Shown piece by piece: positions 1-8,845 of a stretch of 64,000 nucleotides of DNA (position 1 is its first letter; each line of letters starts with the position of its first letter). A model generated the notes under the pieces. That model was given only the letters and a program-made list of their open reading frames with translations. It ran no database searches and was not told where the DNA came from. A program made the position numbers and the translations under genes. The DNA comes from Streptomyces roseofulvus (GTDB lineage: Bacteria > Actinomycetota > Actinomycetes > Streptomycetales > Streptomycetaceae). Location: the NCBI RefSeq assembly GCF_039534915.1, contig NZ_BAAAWE010000001.1, positions 4,464,001 through 4,528,000 on the forward strand, in the 5' to 3' direction.

Positions 1-1142
1 ATGCCGAGCGCGGTGAGGGCCGGCAGGGCCAGGCCGAAGCCGGCGGCGAGCAGCATCACCGGGAGCAGGTCGGTGACGTACGAGGCGTGCACGGGGAGCC
101 GGGTGAGCAGGCCCAGTACGCCGATCAGCAGGGTGATGCCGGTGAGCAGGACCGCGCGCTCGCCGAAGCGGGTGATGAGCCGGGCCGCGGCGCCGAGCGA
201 GACGGCGCCGATGACCAGGGCGGCGGGCAGCATGGCGAGGCCGGTGGCGGTGGCGCCGTACCCCTGGACCTGCTGGAGGTAGAGGGCGGTCAGCACCTGG
301 AAGGCGAACAGCGGGGCGACCATGAGCAGCTGGACCAGGTTGGCGCCGGCGACCGAGCGGTTGCGGAGCATCCGCAGCGGCATCAGCGGGGTCGCGGCCC
401 GGCGCTGGCGGAGCAGGAAGCCGGTCAGCAGGGCGAGGGCGAGGGCGCCGAGGCCGAGGGTGTGGGCGGAGCCGGCGCCGTATTCCTCGATCCGCACCAC
501 CGCGTAGATGCCGGTCATCAGGCCCGCGGTGACCAGGAGCGCGCCGAGGGCGTCGGCCCCGGCGCGGAGGCCGAGGCCCCGGTCGGCGGGGAGGGCGCGG
601 GCGGCGAGGGCGATCGCGGCGGCGCCGATGGGCAGGTTGATGAAGAAGATCCAGTTCCAGGAGAGGGCGTCGGTGAGGAGCCCGCCGAGGACCTGTCCGA
701 GGGAGGCGCCGGCGGCGCCGGTGAAGCTGAACACGGCGATGGCGCGGGCCCGTTCGCGCGGTTCGGTGAAGAGCGTGACGAGGATGCCGAGGCTGACGGC
801 GGAGGACATCGCGCTGCCGGCGCCCTGGAGGAAGCGGGCGGCGATCAGGACGCCGGGGGAGGCCGCGACGGCGGCCAGCACGGAGGCGGCGGTGAAGACG
901 GCGGTGCCGGCGAGGAACATCCGCTTGCGCCCGACCAGGTCGCCGAGGCGGCCGGCGAGCAGGAGGAAGGAGCCGAAGGCGATCAGGTAGGCGTTGACGA
1001 CCCAGCTCAGCCCCGCCGGGGTGAAGCCGAGGTCGGCCTGCATCGCGGGCATGGCGACGGTGACGATGCTGCCGTCGAGGACGGTCATGAGCATGGCGCT
1101 GGCGAGCACGGTGAGCGCGAGGGGGCGGGATGGGGCACGCAT
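1..1142 (-). CDS. DHA2-type MFS drug efflux transporter (3' end outside window)
   Basis: About 380 N-terminal residues are visible on the minus strand; the C-terminus lies beyond position 1. The protein begins MRAPSRPLALTVLASAML and shows repeated hydrophobic segments. It has the MFS loop motif GRLGDLVGRKR between helices 2 and 3 and the segment LSWNWIFFINLPIG typical of 14-helix DHA2 (EmrB/QacA) drug:H+ antiporters. It probably exports a toxic compound across the plasma membrane. The marR-like gene lies 133 bp upstream on the same strand, the usual regulator-pump arrangement. The start codon at 1142 follows an AGGAG that lies inside a perfect hairpin (1148-1178). The substrate cannot be predicted. 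Confidence 0.9.
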   Translation of the reverse strand, partial: MRAPSRPLALTVLASAMLMTVLDGSIVTVAMPAMQADLGFTPAGLSWVVNAYLIAFGSFLLLAGRLGDLVGRKRMFLAGTAVFTAASVLAAVAASPGVLIAARFLQGAGSAMSSAVSLGILVTLFTEPRERARAIAVFSFTGAAGASLGQVLGGLLTDALSWNWIFFINLPIGAAAIALAARALPADRGLGLRAGADALGALLVTAGLMTGIYAVVRIEEYGAGSAHTLGLGALALALLTGFLLRQRRAATPLMPLRMLRNRSVAGANLVQLLMVAPLFAFQVLTALYLQQVQGYGATATGLAMLPAALVIGAVSLGAAARLITRFGERAVLLTGITLLIGVLGLLTRLPVHASYVTDLLPVMLLAAGFGLALPALTALG

Positions 1143-1147
1143 GAGGA

Positions 1148-1178
1148 TCTCTCCTGTCCGTGGTGGCGACAGGAGAGA
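1148..1178 (-). promoter_or_regulatory. Perfect 11-bp inverted repeat covering the efflux gene ribosome binding site
   Basis: TCTCTCCTGTC (1148-1158) and GACAGGAGAGA (1168-1178) are perfectly complementary around a 9-nt loop. In the mRNA of the minus-strand efflux gene the 3' arm contains the AGGAG Shine-Dalgarno, about 8 nt before the ATG. The element could be a translation-limiting hairpin or a palindromic operator for the adjacent MarR regulator. The sequence shows the symmetry; the function is inferred. Confidence 0.6.
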
Positions 1179-1275
1179 CGCTAGCAGATGGTTTTGTTGC
1201 AGACTATTTTTTACGGAACTTGATGTCGGGAGTCTGCTCCGGGGTTCGGTGGCCGGGGCCGCGTCTCCGGCGGGC

Positions 1276-1764
1276 TCAGCCCTTCTGGCGGGCCCTGCGG
1301 GTGGTCGTCCCCGCGCCCTCGACCGGCGCCTTCAGGTGCCCGTCGGCCAGCCGTCCCAGCGCGCGGACGAGCACCTCCCGCTCCTCCTCCGGGAGCGAGC
1401 CGAGGGCGTCCGCGTGGACGCCGTCCACGATCCGGCGGCTCTCCTCGGCGACCCGGGCGCCCGCCTCGGTGACGGCGATGATCCGCGCCCGCCGGTCCGT
1501 GCTGGACGGCTGCCGCTCGGCCAGCCCGGCCTTCTCCAAGGCGTCCACGGTGACGACCATCGTCGTCTTGTCCATGTCGCCGATCTCGGCCAGCTGCGCC
1601 TGGGTCCGCTCCTCCTCCAGGGCGTGGACGAGGACGCAGTGCATCCGGGCGGTCAGTCCGATCTCCGCCAGCTCCGCCGCCATGCGGGTGCGCAGGACGT
1701 GGCTGGTGTGGTCGAGGAGGTAGGAGAGGTCGGGCTCGCTGCGGCGGGGGCTCATGGCGGTCAT
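1276..1764 (-). CDS. MarR-family transcriptional regulator
   Basis: The 162-residue protein has MarR length and organisation. An N-terminal dimerisation helix (LLDHTSHVLRTRMAAEL) is followed by a winged helix containing LAEIGDMDKTTMVVTVDALEKAG as the recognition region and the wing RQPSSTDRRARIIAVTEAG, which matches the conserved MarR wing DxRxxxxxLT. Such dimers usually repress a neighbouring gene and are released by a phenolic or lipophilic ligand. It is co-directional with, and upstream of, the DHA2 efflux gene, so it probably controls that pump. ATG 1764 was chosen; ATG 1755 is a possible shorter start. Confidence 0.9.
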   Translation of the reverse strand: MTAMSPRRSEPDLSYLLDHTSHVLRTRMAAELAEIGLTARMHCVLVHALEEERTQAQLAEIGDMDKTTMVVTVDALEKAGLAERQPSSTDRRARIIAVTEAGARVAEESRRIVDGVHADALGSLPEEEREVLVRALGRLADGHLKAPVEGAGTTTRRARQKG

Positions 1765-1873
1765 GCCCGCCAGGATAGCGAGGATCGATCCGTCACGGAT
1801 TATCGAGAACCGGACGACCTTGGGGCGGCGGGCCCCCTCCGCGCGGGGCGCGAAGGGGGCCCGCCCACGGGTG

Positions 1874-2287
<414 letters not shown>

Positions 2288-2297
2288 GGGCTCCACG

Positions 2298-2729
2298 CTA
2301 GGGAGCGTCGCCGGCCCGCGCTTCTCCGTTCCTGACCGGTCGCGAGACCACCTTGGAGACGCAGGCGGGCAGCGCCGCGTCGGCGCCGTGCTCCCGGGCC
2401 CGGTAGGCGCTCGGCGTCTCGCCCACCAACTGGGTGAAGCGCGAGCTGAACGAGCCCAGCGACGTACACCCCACCTCCATGCAGACGTCGGTCACCGACA
2501 GGTCGCCGCGCCGCAGCAGCGCCTTGGCGCGCTCGATCCGCCGCGTCATGAGATAGCTGTACGGGGTCTCCCCGAAGGCGCTCCGGAAGCTCCGCGCGAA
2601 GTGCCCGGTCGACATCAGCGCCGTCTGCGCCAGCGCCGTCACGTCGAGCGGCAGCGCGTAGTCCCGGTCCATCTGGTCCCGCGCCCTGCGCAGGCGTCGG
2701 AGGTCGTCGAGCGGTATGCGGGTGGTCAC
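2298..2729 (-). CDS. AraC-family transcriptional regulator (DNA-binding domain only)
   Basis: The 143-residue protein consists mainly of the double helix-turn-helix AraC domain. HTH1 is around LDVTALAQTALMSTGHFARSF and HTH2 is in the segment from DVCMEVG to QLVGETPSAY. The family's usual N-terminal effector domain is absent. It probably controls the VOC gene downstream. The GTG start at 2729 is preceded on its strand by TACGGT with 6 nt to the start, which looks like the -10 box of a leaderless transcript. The transposon's left end lies 19 nt upstream of the start, so any -35 region now comes from transposon DNA. Confidence 0.88.
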   Translation of the reverse strand: MTTRIPLDDLRRLRRARDQMDRDYALPLDVTALAQTALMSTGHFARSFRSAFGETPYSYLMTRRIERAKALLRRGDLSVTDVCMEVGCTSLGSFSSRFTQLVGETPSAYRAREHGADAALPACVSKVVSRPVRNGEARAGDAP

Positions 2730-2742
2730 GCCCTCACCGTAC

Positions 2743-2771
2743 CGGCGTGTGACTCGTCTCAGTAGTTGTCG
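2743..2771 (+). repeat. Left end of the Tn7-like element: 5-bp target duplication plus terminal inverted repeat
   Basis: CGGCG (2743-2747) is the target duplication. The element then begins TGTGACTCGTC, followed by the first TTGTCG site (2766-2771). Further sites are AACTGTCG (2819-2826) and GTTGTCG (2843-2849). The first 24 nt match the inverted right end at 18 positions, 11 of them in the first 13. The repeated TGTCG cores are the likely TnsB binding sites. Confidence 0.88.
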
Positions 2772-2913
2772 TCTGCCCGAGGGGCGGAGCAGCGAAGGTC
2801 GATCGGGATTGGCACGTTAACTGTCGCCGATTTGGCGCTCTTGTTGTCGTGTCCGTACGAGCCGTGCATGGACGGGCACCAATTTCGAAGAGTGCCGGAG
2901 GCCTACGCAGGCG

Positions 2914-3798
2914 GTGCTCTTCCCTGGAGGAGTGAGCGCTGTCGGTGAGAACCCCACCTATGGCCGTGGGGACGGTGCGGGTTCCTCCACCAGTGCGCTG
3001 TGGTCGCACAACTGCCGGTGGACGGACCTGTTGGTGCCGGTGTCGGTCGAGGCGGGACGCCATGATCTCGATGTGAGGGACGGGTGGACGCGCCGCTGGA
3101 CGGCTTCCTGGCGGGCCGGGGAGACGCCGGTCGTCAGCCCGGTACGGGCGCTCGCGGATGCGCCGGTCTCGGGACGGACCCCGGTGCGCCGGTTCACCTG
3201 GCGGCGAGAGCAACGGCACCGTCCAGGTCTGGAGTTCCTGAGCAGTACGGGTCGGCGGCACGGCTTCGAGAGCCTGGAGGAGGACTGGCTGCTGCGAGTC
3301 ATGGACTTCGCCGGAGGTGTGGTGGAACTGCTCCCTCAGCCTCTGGAGATCACGTTCCGGACGCGGTCGTCCGGGCGGCGTCGGCACACGCCCGACTTCT
3401 TCGCCGTGACGCGGGCGGGATCGTGGCTGATCGATGTGCGTCCGGCGAAGCTGATAGATGCCGGGGCGAGGGAGTCGTTCGCGGCGGCGGCCGAGGTGGC
3501 GTTGGTCGCGGGGTGGCACTACGTCGTCGTGGCGGGTTGGCGGCCGCACGTGCTGTCGGGGCTGGACGCCATGTACGCGCGGCGCGGCTCGTCGGGGGAT
3601 CCGCTGGGTCTGCGTCCGGTGTTGCTCGCTCGGGCTGCTGCCGGGGTGACCTTCGGAGAGCTGGCCTACGGCTGCGAGTACTGGCCTGTGGCCCGGGCCC
3701 AGCTGCTGCACCTGCTGTGGCACCGCAGGCTCGGCGTCGACCTGGCCGTGCCGCTGACGGATGACTCGCTGATCGTGCGGGCGGGAGGCGAGGGCTGA
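2914..3798 (+). CDS. tnsA: TnsA-like transposon endonuclease
   Basis: The 294-residue protein is a PD-(D/E)XK nuclease of the TnsA type. In Tn7, TnsA cuts the 5' strands while TnsB cuts the 3' strands, giving cut-and-paste movement. The nuclease region runs from about residue 105 to 205. It includes the acidic cluster E119/E122/E123, D161 in the TPDF motif, and D174-V-R176 where most TnsA proteins have (E/Q)-x-K. The C-terminal third resembles the TnsA domain that contacts TnsC. The GTG start at 2914 is tentative; GTG 2932 beside a GGAGGA is possible. Its TGA overlaps the tnsB ATG by one base (TGATG), implying coupled translation. Confidence 0.85.
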   Translation: MLFPGGVSAVGENPTYGRGDGAGSSTSALWSHNCRWTDLLVPVSVEAGRHDLDVRDGWTRRWTASWRAGETPVVSPVRALADAPVSGRTPVRRFTWRREQRHRPGLEFLSSTGRRHGFESLEEDWLLRVMDFAGGVVELLPQPLEITFRTRSSGRRRHTPDFFAVTRAGSWLIDVRPAKLIDAGARESFAAAAEVALVAGWHYVVVAGWRPHVLSGLDAMYARRGSSGDPLGLRPVLLARAAAGVTFGELAYGCEYWPVARAQLLHLLWHRRLGVDLAVPLTDDSLIVRAGGEG

Positions 3799-6095
3799 TG
3801 GCGGTCGGTCTACTCGACGTCTCGCCCGGCGCCGCGGTTGTGCTCGACGGTGTGCGGTGGACGGTGGAACGGCAGGAGCCCCACCTGGGCCGGGTGCAGC
3901 TGGTTACCGCGGACGGTGTCCGGGAGCAGGTCAGCTTCCGTTTCCTGGTCAACCACCCGGGCTGTCGCGCCGCGACCGATACGGGTGCGTGGGGAGCAAA
4001 CCGGGGACGGCAGGAGGTGTCGCTGCGGGATCTTCCCGACGACAAGCAGCGGCTGGTGAGGCTGCGGTTCAGCCACCTGATGGAGGTCAACACTGGCTTC
4101 CGCAGCGGCGACCGGCTGCGTCCGCGGCCGGGGGAGCCGAAGCCCGAGTACGACCCGGATCGCACCACGCTGACCCAGCGCCGGCAGGCGAAGGCCGATG
4201 AGCTGGCGGCACTCGACTGGGAGGAGGCCCAGGCCCTGGGGCTGGCACGGGTGGGTGTGCGCACGCTGGAGCGGTGGGAGCGAAAGAGGAAGCGGTTCGG
4301 GCTGATCGGCTGCGCGGACGACCGCTGGCTGCGTGAGAGCGGCGGTCATCCGAGCATCACCGAGGAGGTCCGTGAAGCGATCTTCGCGGTGCGCGAGGAG
4401 ACGCGGCAGCGGTCCCGAGTGAGCGCCCGCACCCGCGCGGTGATGATCCACCGGTATGTGCGTGAGACCTTCGGCGACGAGGTGGCTGTGCCCAGCTACG
4501 AGACGTTGCTGAGGGTGTGGAAGGAGTGGTTCGGCCCAGGTGGTGGCCGTCAGCGTTACGTCCGCTCGGCGGCGCGGCTGCCCGAGAAGCACGGCCACGT
4601 GCTGGTCACCCGCCCCGGTCAGGTCGTCGCGCTGGACAGCACTGTGCTTCCGGTCATGGTGCGCGAGCACGTCTTCGGCGATCCGGTCCGGGTCCACCTC
4701 ACCCTCGCCCTGGACGTGTTCACCCGTTCCTTGTGTGCCTTCCGTCTCACCCTGGTCTCGGACACGTCGGTGGACGTGGCCATGGTGCTGAGGGACGTGA
4801 TGCTGCCGCTGCCGATGCGGGCGGACTGGGACGAGGAGATGACCTGGCCCTACCCGGGGCTCCCCGCTGCGGTGGTGGCCGAGTTCACGGGGTACGAGGT
4901 GGCCGGGCTGCCGTACTTCACGCCGGAGACGGTGACGACCGACCACGGCTCGGTCTACCGCAACCACCACCTGGTGGAGGTCCAGGAGGCGCTCGGCTGT
5001 CGGATCCTTCCGGCCCGGGTGCTGCGGCCCACGGACAAGCACACCGTGGAGCGCGTGTTCGGCTCCGTCCGCTCGCTGCTGTTCGAGCACCTCGCCGGCT
5101 ACACCGGTATCGACGTCGCCGATCGCGGCGCGGCTCCGGAAGACGATGCGGCGCTGACGGTGGCGCAAATGGAGCACCTGATCGCCACCTGGGTGGTGAA
5201 GGTGTGGCAGAACCGCAGGCTGGGGGAGTACGCCCCGTCCTGGGATCCGGGAGGCGACCACAGCCCCAACTCGCTGTTCGCCGCGTCCTTCGCGCAGAGC
5301 GGCTTCCCGATGGACATCCCCTCCCCGGATCTGTACTACCGGCTGCTGCCCGAGCACCAGGTCAAGCGGATCGATCCCCGCCGAGGCGTCAAGGTCAAGG
5401 GCCTTTGGTACGACGGCCCCGCCTTGGACGCGTACAAGGGCCTGGCCTCCAGCCGCGGCGGGCGCCACAAGGGGCAGTGGGTCATCCACCGTGAGCCGAG
5501 GGATCGCCGCACCGTGTACTTCCAGGACCCCGCCACCCACGAGTGGCATCCGCTCGCCTGGACCGGACTGCCGCCCGACGGCACCGACCTGCCCGCCTTC
5601 GGCGACCTGCGCGTGGAGGAACTGCTCACCCGCGTCCGACAGGCGGGACTGAAGCCCCAGACCGACGCGGAGCTCCTGCCAGCGCTGCTGAAGATGATCG
5701 GCGCCGTCGACCCAGTGGCCGACTGGCCCACCCGGATGACCAAGGCCCGGCGCATCCGGCACGCCCGCGAAGCCGCCCAAGCCGCGGCGGCAGCGGCCGA
5801 CCGGCCGCCGGAGGACCGACCCGCCCAGGACCGTCTTCGCCCGGCTACCGCCGTCGGCAAGGCCGAGCCCTGGCCAGAACAAGCCCGCCGAGCCACCCGG
5901 GCCCTGGACGCCGAGCGCCGACGGCGCCGCGAAGAACGCGTCGGCGACACCCGGCCGGGACTGCCTCCCCGGCTGGGCGCCACCTACCGCGCCCACAGCC
6001 TCTTCCTCCTGCCCGCCGAGGACGACAGCGACGGCGAGGACAGCACGGACCCCCGACCGCCTCAGCCCTACCAGCGCCCGGAACAAGGGGAGTGA
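3798..6095 (+). CDS. tnsB: TnsB/TniA-like DDE transposase
   Basis: This 765-residue Mu/Tn7-type integrase binds transposon ends and makes the 3' cuts and strand transfer. After an N-terminal region there is an HTH around residues 147-165 (ARVGVRTLERWERKRKR). The rve catalytic core has D280 (VVALDSTVLPV), D382 (TVTTDHGS) and E418 (HTVERVFGS), a DD(35)E triad. A Mu-transposase-type C-terminal barrel follows, then an Ala/Arg-rich tail likely to contact TnsC. It is the second gene of the tns operon, overlapping tnsA by one base and ending 1 nt before the tnsC ATG. All key residues are present, so it should be active. Confidence 0.93.
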   Translation: MAVGLLDVSPGAAVVLDGVRWTVERQEPHLGRVQLVTADGVREQVSFRFLVNHPGCRAATDTGAWGANRGRQEVSLRDLPDDKQRLVRLRFSHLMEVNTGFRSGDRLRPRPGEPKPEYDPDRTTLTQRRQAKADELAALDWEEAQALGLARVGVRTLERWERKRKRFGLIGCADDRWLRESGGHPSITEEVREAIFAVREETRQRSRVSARTRAVMIHRYVRETFGDEVAVPSYETLLRVWKEWFGPGGGRQRYVRSAARLPEKHGHVLVTRPGQVVALDSTVLPVMVREHVFGDPVRVHLTLALDVFTRSLCAFRLTLVSDTSVDVAMVLRDVMLPLPMRADWDEEMTWPYPGLPAAVVAEFTGYEVAGLPYFTPETVTTDHGSVYRNHHLVEVQEALGCRILPARVLRPTDKHTVERVFGSVRSLLFEHLAGYTGIDVADRGAAPEDDAALTVAQMEHLIATWVVKVWQNRRLGEYAPSWDPGGDHSPNSLFAASFAQSGFPMDIPSPDLYYRLLPEHQVKRIDPRRGVKVKGLWYDGPALDAYKGLASSRGGRHKGQWVIHREPRDRRTVYFQDPATHEWHPLAWTGLPPDGTDLPAFGDLRVEELLTRVRQAGLKPQTDAELLPALLKMIGAVDPVADWPTRMTKARRIRHAREAAQAAAAAADRPPEDRPAQDRLRPATAVGKAEPWPEQARRATRALDAERRRRREERVGDTRPGLPPRLGATYRAHSLFLLPAEDDSDGEDSTDPRPPQPYQRPEQGE

Positions 6096-6096
6096 C

Positions 6097-7374
6097 ATGG
6101 CAGACGACCACCGGCACAACGGAGCGTCCGCCGCGCCGCTGCCGTTTCTGCGCTTCGGGCCCCGCCCCGACCGCACCACCTGCACCGGCTGGCAGGAGTG
6201 GCAACTCACCCGCGGCCTCTTCGTCCCCGCCCCGCGCCTATCCCGCGCCGAGTTCGACGCCCTCTCCCCGCGCGGGCGCAGCGTGCACAACCTGCACCGC
6301 ACCGCGACACACGTGAACATGCGACTGCTGGAGACCCCGATGAGCGCCGCGGTCGTGGAGGTGATGCGCGACCGCATCGACAACAACGCCCTGCGCTTCG
6401 GCCCCGGCACCCGCGACGGGCTGATGATCACCGGCGGCGGCTACCAGGGCAAGACCGAGACCGTCTGCGAGGCATCCGCCGACTTCGACGACTTCTGGAA
6501 GAACCTGTGCCGCCAGCTCAACCCCGCCGCCCTGCCCGGCACCCGCGACCTGTTCGCCCCCGTCGCCTACTGCCAGACGCCGGTCCGCTCCACGCCGATG
6601 GCCCTGTGCGAGGCCATCCTGGACTTCTACCACGCCCCCTACGGACGCAACCTGCGCGGCATGATCCGCAACGTCCGCGCCTCCATCAGAGCCCACGGAA
6701 CCTCCGTACTGCTGCTGGACGACATCACCCGGCTGAAGATGCACCGCGAGGACGACCAGGACACCCTCGACCTGATCCGCGACCTCATGAGCCTGGACGT
6801 CACCCTGGTCCTGATCGGCGTCAACATCCCCCGCTCCGGGCTGCTGCGCGAGGGATGGTTCGACCCACGCACCCAGCAGTGGGTCCTCCCCGCACTCAAG
6901 GAGGGCCGCAGCTACAACCCGGACGCCTCCACCCAGACCGAGCGCCGCTTCGACCTGATCGAACTTGCCCCCTTCGACACCACCACCTCCGTCGGCACGA
7001 CCGCGTTCGTCGAGCACCTGGCCGGCATCGAGGACCAGCTGCGCCTGTTCGACGCCGAACCCGGCATGCTCACCGGCGGCGACATGCCCGAATACCTCTA
7101 CCGCCGTACCCACGGCGTCGTCGGCCTGCTGCGCCGGCTCATCGAGGACGCCTGCACCCGGGCGATCCGCACCGGCCTGGAGACCATCACGACCGACCTG
7201 CTGGAGACCATCACCATCAACCTCGGCAACGTCCCGGACCGCGACCCGGGCGCGGGAGAGATCCCCGACATCGACCTCACTCCCGAAAGTACGAAGCGCC
7301 TGCCGAAGAAGCGCAAGCGCGTCCGGAACACCGTCTTCGACGACCCCGGCACACCCGCGGCAGCCGAAGCGTGA
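6097..7374 (+). CDS. tnsC: TnsC/TniB-like AAA+ ATPase, transposition regulator
   Basis: The 425-residue protein has Walker A G113-GGYQGKT (K119) and Walker B SVLLLDD (D208-D209) followed by TRLKMHREDD, as in TniB/TnsC regulators. In Tn7-like systems this ATPase forms DNA-bound oligomers that link the target selector (TniQ/TnsD) to the TnsAB transposase and give target immunity. A Lys/Arg patch (KRLPKKRKRVR) near the C-terminus could bind DNA or TnsB. It begins 1 nt after tnsB, and its TGA lies within the GTG start of tniQ (GTGA), so it is fully inside the tns operon. Confidence 0.92.
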   Translation: MADDHRHNGASAAPLPFLRFGPRPDRTTCTGWQEWQLTRGLFVPAPRLSRAEFDALSPRGRSVHNLHRTATHVNMRLLETPMSAAVVEVMRDRIDNNALRFGPGTRDGLMITGGGYQGKTETVCEASADFDDFWKNLCRQLNPAALPGTRDLFAPVAYCQTPVRSTPMALCEAILDFYHAPYGRNLRGMIRNVRASIRAHGTSVLLLDDITRLKMHREDDQDTLDLIRDLMSLDVTLVLIGVNIPRSGLLREGWFDPRTQQWVLPALKEGRSYNPDASTQTERRFDLIELAPFDTTTSVGTTAFVEHLAGIEDQLRLFDAEPGMLTGGDMPEYLYRRTHGVVGLLRRLIEDACTRAIRTGLETITTDLLETITINLGNVPDRDPGAGEIPDIDLTPESTKRLPKKRKRVRNTVFDDPGTPAAAEA

Positions 7375-8585
7375 TCCGCGACCTCACCCCTTCCCAGCCA
7401 CTGCCCCGCAGCCTCGCTCCGCTGCCGGACGAGATCCTGCCCGGCTACCTGATGCGCCTGGCCCACCGCGCGGGCACCACCGTGGACGAGATCGCCCACC
7501 GCACCGGACTACGCGGCCCGCGCGTCCGGAACCCGATGCTCCTCGGCTACCTCCACACCCTCGACGAAACCCGGCTGCAGGCCCTGACGGAGGCGACCCG
7601 GCTGACCCCGGCCGAGGCCCGCTCCCTGCTCCTGGGCCCTCTCGCCGCCCGCTACGGCCCGCTGGACCCGCACTACACCCGCCGCGCCACCCCGATGCGC
7701 GTCATCAACAACAACCCCTGGGTATGGACCACTACCTGGCGCTACTGCCCCCAGTGCCTCGCCGGCGATCCGGACGATGCCATCCAGCAGCTCCACGGCG
7801 GGGCTTGGCGGCGCCACTGGCGTCTGCCGCCCGTCTTCTCCTGCCTCACCCACCGCAGGCTCCTACGGCATCTGTGCCCCGGCTGCCACACGCTCGTCGC
7901 CACCGCCGAGATGATCGACCGCACCGACGAAGACGACCTCCATCCCACCCAGTGCCGACGACGCGGGTGCGGCACCCAACTGGCCGACCCCCAGTGCCAT
8001 GCGGAACCGGGCCTGGACGCGCCTACCCGACGCGTCCTCGACCGCCTCCAGCGCCGCTTCGCCAGGCTGCTGTCCCCCTCCGCACCGCCCACCGTCCGCA
8101 GCACCGGATGGCCGATCCCCGCAGCCCAGTACTTCATGGACCTGCGAACCGTCACCGCCCTGACCCTGCTGTCCTGGCCCGCCGCCCGCCCCCTGTGCGC
8201 GACGCCACTGCTCGTCCAGGTCCTCGACGCCGAAGCCGCCTGGCGGCACCGCGAGTACGAGCGGCTGCTGCGCGGCGCCAAGAAGCACAGCTCCCAGGCG
8301 TTCCTGCACCCCGCCGTCGACGCCCTGGCCGGAGCCGCCGCAATGCACGTGGCCGATCACCTCCTGCGCCTGGACGAGGCACGGGCTCGCGCCGCACTCG
8401 AACCCCTGACGGAGGCCGCTGCTTCCCGCGCTACGGCGCTCACCACTTATCTGCGGCATCTCCCAGGGAGTTCCCTCCCCCTCCAACTGGCCCTCACCTC
8501 GCGCGCCCCGCGAGGAGCGGGCAGGCGGTGGCTGGCCGACGCGCTCCACGAACACGACCGTCGCCGTACGCATGATGTGGCCTGA
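7371..8585 (+). CDS. tniQ: TniQ/TnsD-like target-site selector
   Basis: About 404 residues starting at a GTG that overlaps the tnsC stop (GTGA). The N-terminal TniQ domain is recognisable by PLPDEILPGYLMRLAHRAGT and the zinc-ribbon cysteines YCPQC, CLTH, CPGC and CRRRGCG, arranged as in TniQ/TnsD. TnsD proteins bind a specific chromosomal site and recruit TnsC; the C-terminal part here (residues about 200-404) is the likely site-recognition region. No TnsE and no Cascade genes accompany it, so this protein alone probably sets the target. The observed insertion lies between an araC-like gene and an XRE operator. Confidence 0.88.
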   Translation: MIRDLTPSQPLPRSLAPLPDEILPGYLMRLAHRAGTTVDEIAHRTGLRGPRVRNPMLLGYLHTLDETRLQALTEATRLTPAEARSLLLGPLAARYGPLDPHYTRRATPMRVINNNPWVWTTTWRYCPQCLAGDPDDAIQQLHGGAWRRHWRLPPVFSCLTHRRLLRHLCPGCHTLVATAEMIDRTDEDDLHPTQCRRRGCGTQLADPQCHAEPGLDAPTRRVLDRLQRRFARLLSPSAPPTVRSTGWPIPAAQYFMDLRTVTALTLLSWPAARPLCATPLLVQVLDAEAAWRHREYERLLRGAKKHSSQAFLHPAVDALAGAAAMHVADHLLRLDEARARAALEPLTEAAASRATALTTYLRHLPGSSLPLQLALTSRAPRGAGRRWLADALHEHDRRRTHDVA

Positions 8586-8725
8586 GCGCGGAACCGGGCC
8601 CTCGACGAGGGCGGTGGCACGGCGACGACACTTGTGGATCTATGCGTGTTCCGCACGCATGCCCACTGTCGTGTGGTGCACGTCTGCGGTTCCTGGCGAC
8701 CTGCCAGCCCCTTGTCGTGTCGGTG

Positions 8726-8750
8726 GAGGGCTCGAACCCCTCCGCCTCCA
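8726..8750 (+). pseudogene. tRNA-Ser-like 3' fragment (T arm plus acceptor strand)
   Basis: GAGGG and CCCTC form a 5-bp T stem around the 7-nt loop CTCGAAC, followed by the acceptor-like CGCCTCC and A. This matches the 3' end of class II (Ser-type) tRNAs, except that the conserved T54 is C. No matching 5' half (GGAGGCG) or anticodon arm is present in the 100 nt upstream, so it cannot be a functional tRNA. It may be an old integration scar or a tRNA mimic carried by the transposon. Confidence 0.45.
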
Positions 8751-8771
8751 CCCTTACGTACGCAACTGTTC

Positions 8772-8797
8772 AGATCTGGCGGGACGTCGCCAGATCT
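8772..8797. terminator. Hairpin between convergent tniQ and ATPase genes
   Basis: AGATCTGGCG (8772-8781) and CGCCAGATCT (8788-8797) are perfect inverted repeats around GGACGT. The hairpin lies between the tniQ stop (8585) and the stop of the minus-strand ATPase gene (8846), so it may end transcription from both sides. It lacks a T tract. Confidence 0.55.
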
Positions 8798-8845
8798 CTC
8801 GGGATGAAACGGCTCGTGCGAGTTATCTCCGGCGAGGTCCGTCCT

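Larger units (their letters stand above)
8586..8845. other. Non-coding junction between tniQ and the cargo
   Basis: This 260-bp stretch shows no convincing gene. It holds a tRNA-Ser-like 3' fragment (8726-8750) and a perfect hairpin (8772-8797). The minus-strand reading frame across it that begins with an EGFEPST-like peptide is the antisense of the tRNA-like sequence and is not a gene. Confidence 0.6.

Noticed and set aside
87..1184. A 365-residue Gly/Glu-rich plus-strand frame
   Set aside because: Antisense of the DHA2 transporter gene, with composition typical of a shadow frame.
3810..6431. An 873-residue frame opposite tnsB and tnsC
   Set aside because: It is a long antisense shadow produced by GC-rich codon bias. 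It has low-complexity composition and no domain, while tnsB and tnsC on the other strand carry all catalytic motifs.
8494..8751. Minus-strand frame beginning with an EGFEPST-like peptide
   Set aside because: It is the antisense of the tRNA-like 3' end, a common artefact of gene prediction.
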